Assembly: GCA_009937085.1 (NCBI GenBank) | Contig: JAACDD010000163.1 | Location: 1-8,431, forward strand | Reading direction: 5' to 3' | Source: Bacteroidota bacterium | GTDB lineage: Bacteria > Bacteroidota > Bacteroidia > Flavobacteriales > Flavobacteriaceae | Length of the DNA stretch: 8,431 nt | In this document: in pieces, positions 6,213 through 8,431 of the stretch | How positions within the stretch are numbered: the first letter of the stretch is position 1 | Layout of the letters: every line of letters starts with the position of its first letter | Made by a program: the position numbers and the translations under genes | Notes under the pieces: generated by a model | What the model was told of the DNA's origin: nothing | Database searches by the model: none | Seen by the model: the letters and a program-made list of their open reading frames with translations, nothing else

Positions 6213-6231
6213 CCAAAACACTTAAAACCGA

Positions 6232-7353
6232 ATGAGCCAATACCAATCTCGTAAAAAAGCACTTATCTTGCTCGAAGACGGAACGGTTTTTCACGGTAAA
6301 TCCATTGGCATTGAAGGGCAAGCGTTTGGCGAGTTATGCTTTAACACAGGTATGACCGGCTACCAAGAAATTTTCACGGACCCATCTTATTATGGGCAGT
6401 TGATGGTAGCTACAAATGCGCATATAGGAAACTACGGCATTCAAAATGCCGAGTCCGAATCTGACCAAATTCAAATTGCTGGACTAATTTGTAAAAACTT
6501 CAATACAGGATTTTCCCGTGTAGCTGCCGACAGTTCGTTGTTCGACTTTTTTAAAGAACAAAATTTAGTAGCCATTTCAGACGTTGATACAAGAGCACTT
6601 GTAAGCTACATTAGAGATAATGGCGCCATGAATGCCGTTCTTTCAACCGAAACCGATGATATCGTTGCGCTTAAGAAAAAACTTGCAGATGTGCCATCTA
6701 TGAAAGGGCTTGCACTTGCGCAAAAAGTAACTACTACAGCGCCTTATTTTGCAGGTAACCCTGATGCAGCAATTAAAATTGCAGCATTAGATTTAGGTAT
6801 AAAAAAGAATATTCTACGCAATTTGACAAGTAGAGGTGCATACGTAAAGGTTTTTCCGCTTGATACGGATTTTGAAACCATGCAGGCTTGGAATCCAGTC
6901 GGGTACTTTTTATCAAATGGACCTGGAGATCCAGAACCATTGCATTCGGCTCAAGCAGTAGCTCGCGAAATTATTGCGAAAGGATTACCGCTTTTTGGTA
7001 TTTGTTTAGGGCATCAAACCATCGCATTATCTCAAGGCATCTCAACCTATAAAATGCTTAACGGGCACCGCGGAATAAATCACCCAGTATTGAACGTCGA
7101 AACGGGTAAAGGCGAAATCACCTCTCAAAATCATGGATTTGCGATAAATCGTGAAGAAACAGAAGCGCACAAACAAGTGGTGATTACACATATACACCTA
7201 AACGACAACACAGTAGCGGGTATTCGTATTGAAGGAAAACCTTGTTTTTCTGTTCAATATCACCCAGAAGCAAGTCCAGGGCCACACGATTCATCGTATT
7301 TATTTGATCAATTTATCACACAAATTAACAACCACAAAAAGCAAGCATCATGA
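6232..7353 (+). CDS. carA: Carbamoyl-phosphate synthase small (glutaminase) subunit
   Basis: This encodes 373 residues (E. coli 382). CarA hydrolyses glutamine and passes ammonia through a tunnel to CarB, which makes carbamoyl phosphate for pyrimidine and arginine synthesis in the cytosol. The N-terminal domain (about 1-150) has the family motifs FGELCFNTGMTGYQEIFTDP (32-51) and SDVDTRALV (116-124). The C-terminal class I glutamine amidotransferase domain (about 182-365) has the oxyanion segment LSNGPGDPEP (227-236), the nucleophile Cys258 in GICLGHQ, and the catalytic His344 and Glu346 in QYHPEASPGP. All catalytic residues are present. carB is not in the window, so the partner must be encoded elsewhere. 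The ATG at 6232 gives the expected N terminus (KKALILLEDG at 8-17); no Shine-Dalgarno sequence precedes it. Its end overlaps eno by four bases (ATGA). Confidence 0.98.
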   Translation: MSQYQSRKKALILLEDGTVFHGKSIGIEGQAFGELCFNTGMTGYQEIFTDPSYYGQLMVATNAHIGNYGIQNAESESDQIQIAGLICKNFNTGFSRVAADSSLFDFFKEQNLVAISDVDTRALVSYIRDNGAMNAVLSTETDDIVALKKKLADVPSMKGLALAQKVTTTAPYFAGNPDAAIKIAALDLGIKKNILRNLTSRGAYVKVFPLDTDFETMQAWNPVGYFLSNGPGDPEPLHSAQAVAREIIAKGLPLFGICLGHQTIALSQGISTYKMLNGHRGINHPVLNVETGKGEITSQNHGFAINREETEAHKQVVITHIHLNDNTVAGIRIEGKPCFSVQYHPEASPGPHDSSYLFDQFITQINNHKKQAS

Positions 7354-8431
7354 GCATTATTTTAAGCGTACACGCACGTCAGATTTTCGATTCTAGAGGA
7401 AATCCAACAGTTGAAGTTGACGTTATTACCGACAACGGAACATTGGGTAGGGCAGCGGTTCCTTCTGGTGCTTCTACTGGTGAACACGAGGCAGTTGAGC
7501 TTCGGGACGGCGGTGATGCCTATATGGGTAAAGGAGTTTTACAAGCGGTTAAAAATGTAAATGAACTTATTGCACCTGAACTTTTGGGCAGCTCTGTTTT
7601 TGAACAAGAGGAAGTTGATCAAATCATGATCGACTTAGACGGAACGCCAAACAAGTCAAAACTGGGAGCAAATGCTATTTTGGGCGTTTCGCTTGCAGTA
7701 GCAAAAGCAGCGGCCAACGAACTTGGATTACCGCTTTACCGTTATGTTGGTGGTACACGCGCCATCACGCTTCCTGTGCCTATGATGAATATCATTAATG
7801 GCGGTTCGCATTCCGATGCACCTATTGCATTTCAAGAGTTTATGGTAATGCCTGTAAAAGCCGTATCGCTTACGCATGCATTACAAATGGGAACGGAGAT
7901 TTTTCACAACCTCAAAAAAGTATTAAAAGGCAGAAACCTGAGTACTGCAGTTGGCGATGAAGGTGGCTTTGCTCCAACACTTGCTGGTACAGAAGATGCA
8001 CTTGACACCATTTTATTGGCAATTGAAAAAGCAGGTTACAAGCCTGCAGAAGAAGTTATGATTGCCTTAGACTGTGCAGCTGCCGAGTTTTATGTAGACG
8101 GAAAATACGACTATTCCAAATTTGAAGGAGCAGAAGGAAAAGTGCGTAGTTCACAAGAACAAGCAGATTATCTGGCCTCTTTAGCTGAAAAATATCCAAT
8201 TGTTTCTATCGAAGATGGAATGGACGAAAACGACTGGGAAGGTTGGAAATACCTGACTGAAAAAATTGGAGATAAAGCCCAACTTGTAGGGGACGATTTA
8301 TTTGTTACTAATGTTACTCGTTTAAGCCGTGGAATTGAAGAAGATATTGCGAATTCTATTTTGATTAAAGTAAATCAAATTGGATCCTTATCAGAAACTA
8401 TTGCAGCCGTTCAAATGGCACAAAATGCAGG
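7350..8431 (+). CDS. eno: Enolase (phosphopyruvate hydratase), 3' end cut by the window
   Basis: The frame opens with ATG at 7350, overlapping the carA stop as ATGA, and is still open at the window end after 360 complete codons. About 70 residues are missing compared with the usual 430 or so. Enolase interconverts 2-phosphoglycerate and phosphoenolpyruvate in glycolysis and gluconeogenesis. The N-terminal domain shows ARQIFDSRGNPTVEVDV (9-25), PSGASTGEHEAVELRDG (38-54) and NKSKLGANAILGVSLA (101-116). In the barrel domain I see FQEFM with Glu163, GDEGGFAP with Glu204, the magnesium ligands Asp241 (ALD), Glu288 (SIEDG) and the Asp pair 315-316 (VGDD), and the catalytic Lys340 (ILIKVNQIGSLSET). 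The final histidine region lies outside the window. No Shine-Dalgarno sequence is visible, so the overlap suggests coupling to carA. Confidence 0.98.
   Translation, partial: MSIILSVHARQIFDSRGNPTVEVDVITDNGTLGRAAVPSGASTGEHEAVELRDGGDAYMGKGVLQAVKNVNELIAPELLGSSVFEQEEVDQIMIDLDGTPNKSKLGANAILGVSLAVAKAAANELGLPLYRYVGGTRAITLPVPMMNIINGGSHSDAPIAFQEFMVMPVKAVSLTHALQMGTEIFHNLKKVLKGRNLSTAVGDEGGFAPTLAGTEDALDTILLAIEKAGYKPAEEVMIALDCAAAEFYVDGKYDYSKFEGAEGKVRSSQEQADYLASLAEKYPIVSIEDGMDENDWEGWKYLTEKIGDKAQLVGDDLFVTNVTRLSRGIEEDIANSILIKVNQIGSLSETIAAVQMAQNA

Noticed and set aside
1..8431. A novel or accessory system hidden in the window
   Set aside because: Every substantial stretch is accounted for by conserved housekeeping genes in standard order on one strand, and I see no compositional break, mobile-element remnant, tRNA or repeat array.

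Overview
The window is an ordinary, highly conserved housekeeping locus from a member of the Bacteroidota, most likely Flavobacteriia: the distal half of the spc ribosomal-protein operon joined to the alpha operon, followed by a separate carA-eno unit. All genes are on the + strand and packed almost without gaps. Four things suggest the lineage. The DNA is A+T-rich. Most start codons have no Shine-Dalgarno sequence. The only clear promoter-like element, TATTTTTG before carA, matches the Bacteroidota -7 consensus TAnnTTTG. The proteins have familiar Bacteroidota forms, such as a 38-residue cysteine-poor L36 and an L17 with a long acidic tail. The gene order secY-infA-rpmJ without map or adk, and rplQ-carA-eno, is what I recall for Flavobacteriia; I could not check this.

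Layout: 1-259 is the 3' end of rplR (L18). Then come rpsE (S5, 262-786), rpmD (L30, 791-970), rplO (L15, 972-1424), secY (1428-2780), infA (IF-1, 2780-2995), rpmJ (L36, 2999-3115), rpsM (S13, 3118-3492), rpsK (S11, 3503-3886), a 55-nt gap with a hairpin and T-tract, rpsD (S4, 3942-4547), rpoA (4552-5544) and rplQ (L17, 5565-6143). A strong intrinsic terminator at 6168-6200 ends this transcription unit. A promoter directly behind it (6205-6212) probably drives carA (6232-7353) and eno (7350 to the window end, truncated), which overlap by four bases.

The genes work together as a growth-rate module. It makes ribosomal proteins of both subunits, a translation initiation factor, the protein-export channel and the RNA polymerase alpha subunit. 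The carA-eno pair adds the glutaminase subunit of carbamoyl-phosphate synthase (arginine and pyrimidine supply) and a glycolytic enzyme.

I found no mobile element, CRISPR array, tRNA, rRNA, broken gene or unknown gene. No intergenic stretch exceeds 88 bases. I see no undescribed system here. The points most worth a second look are the rpsK-rpsD hairpin, the tightly stacked terminator and promoter before carA, and the L17 tail.
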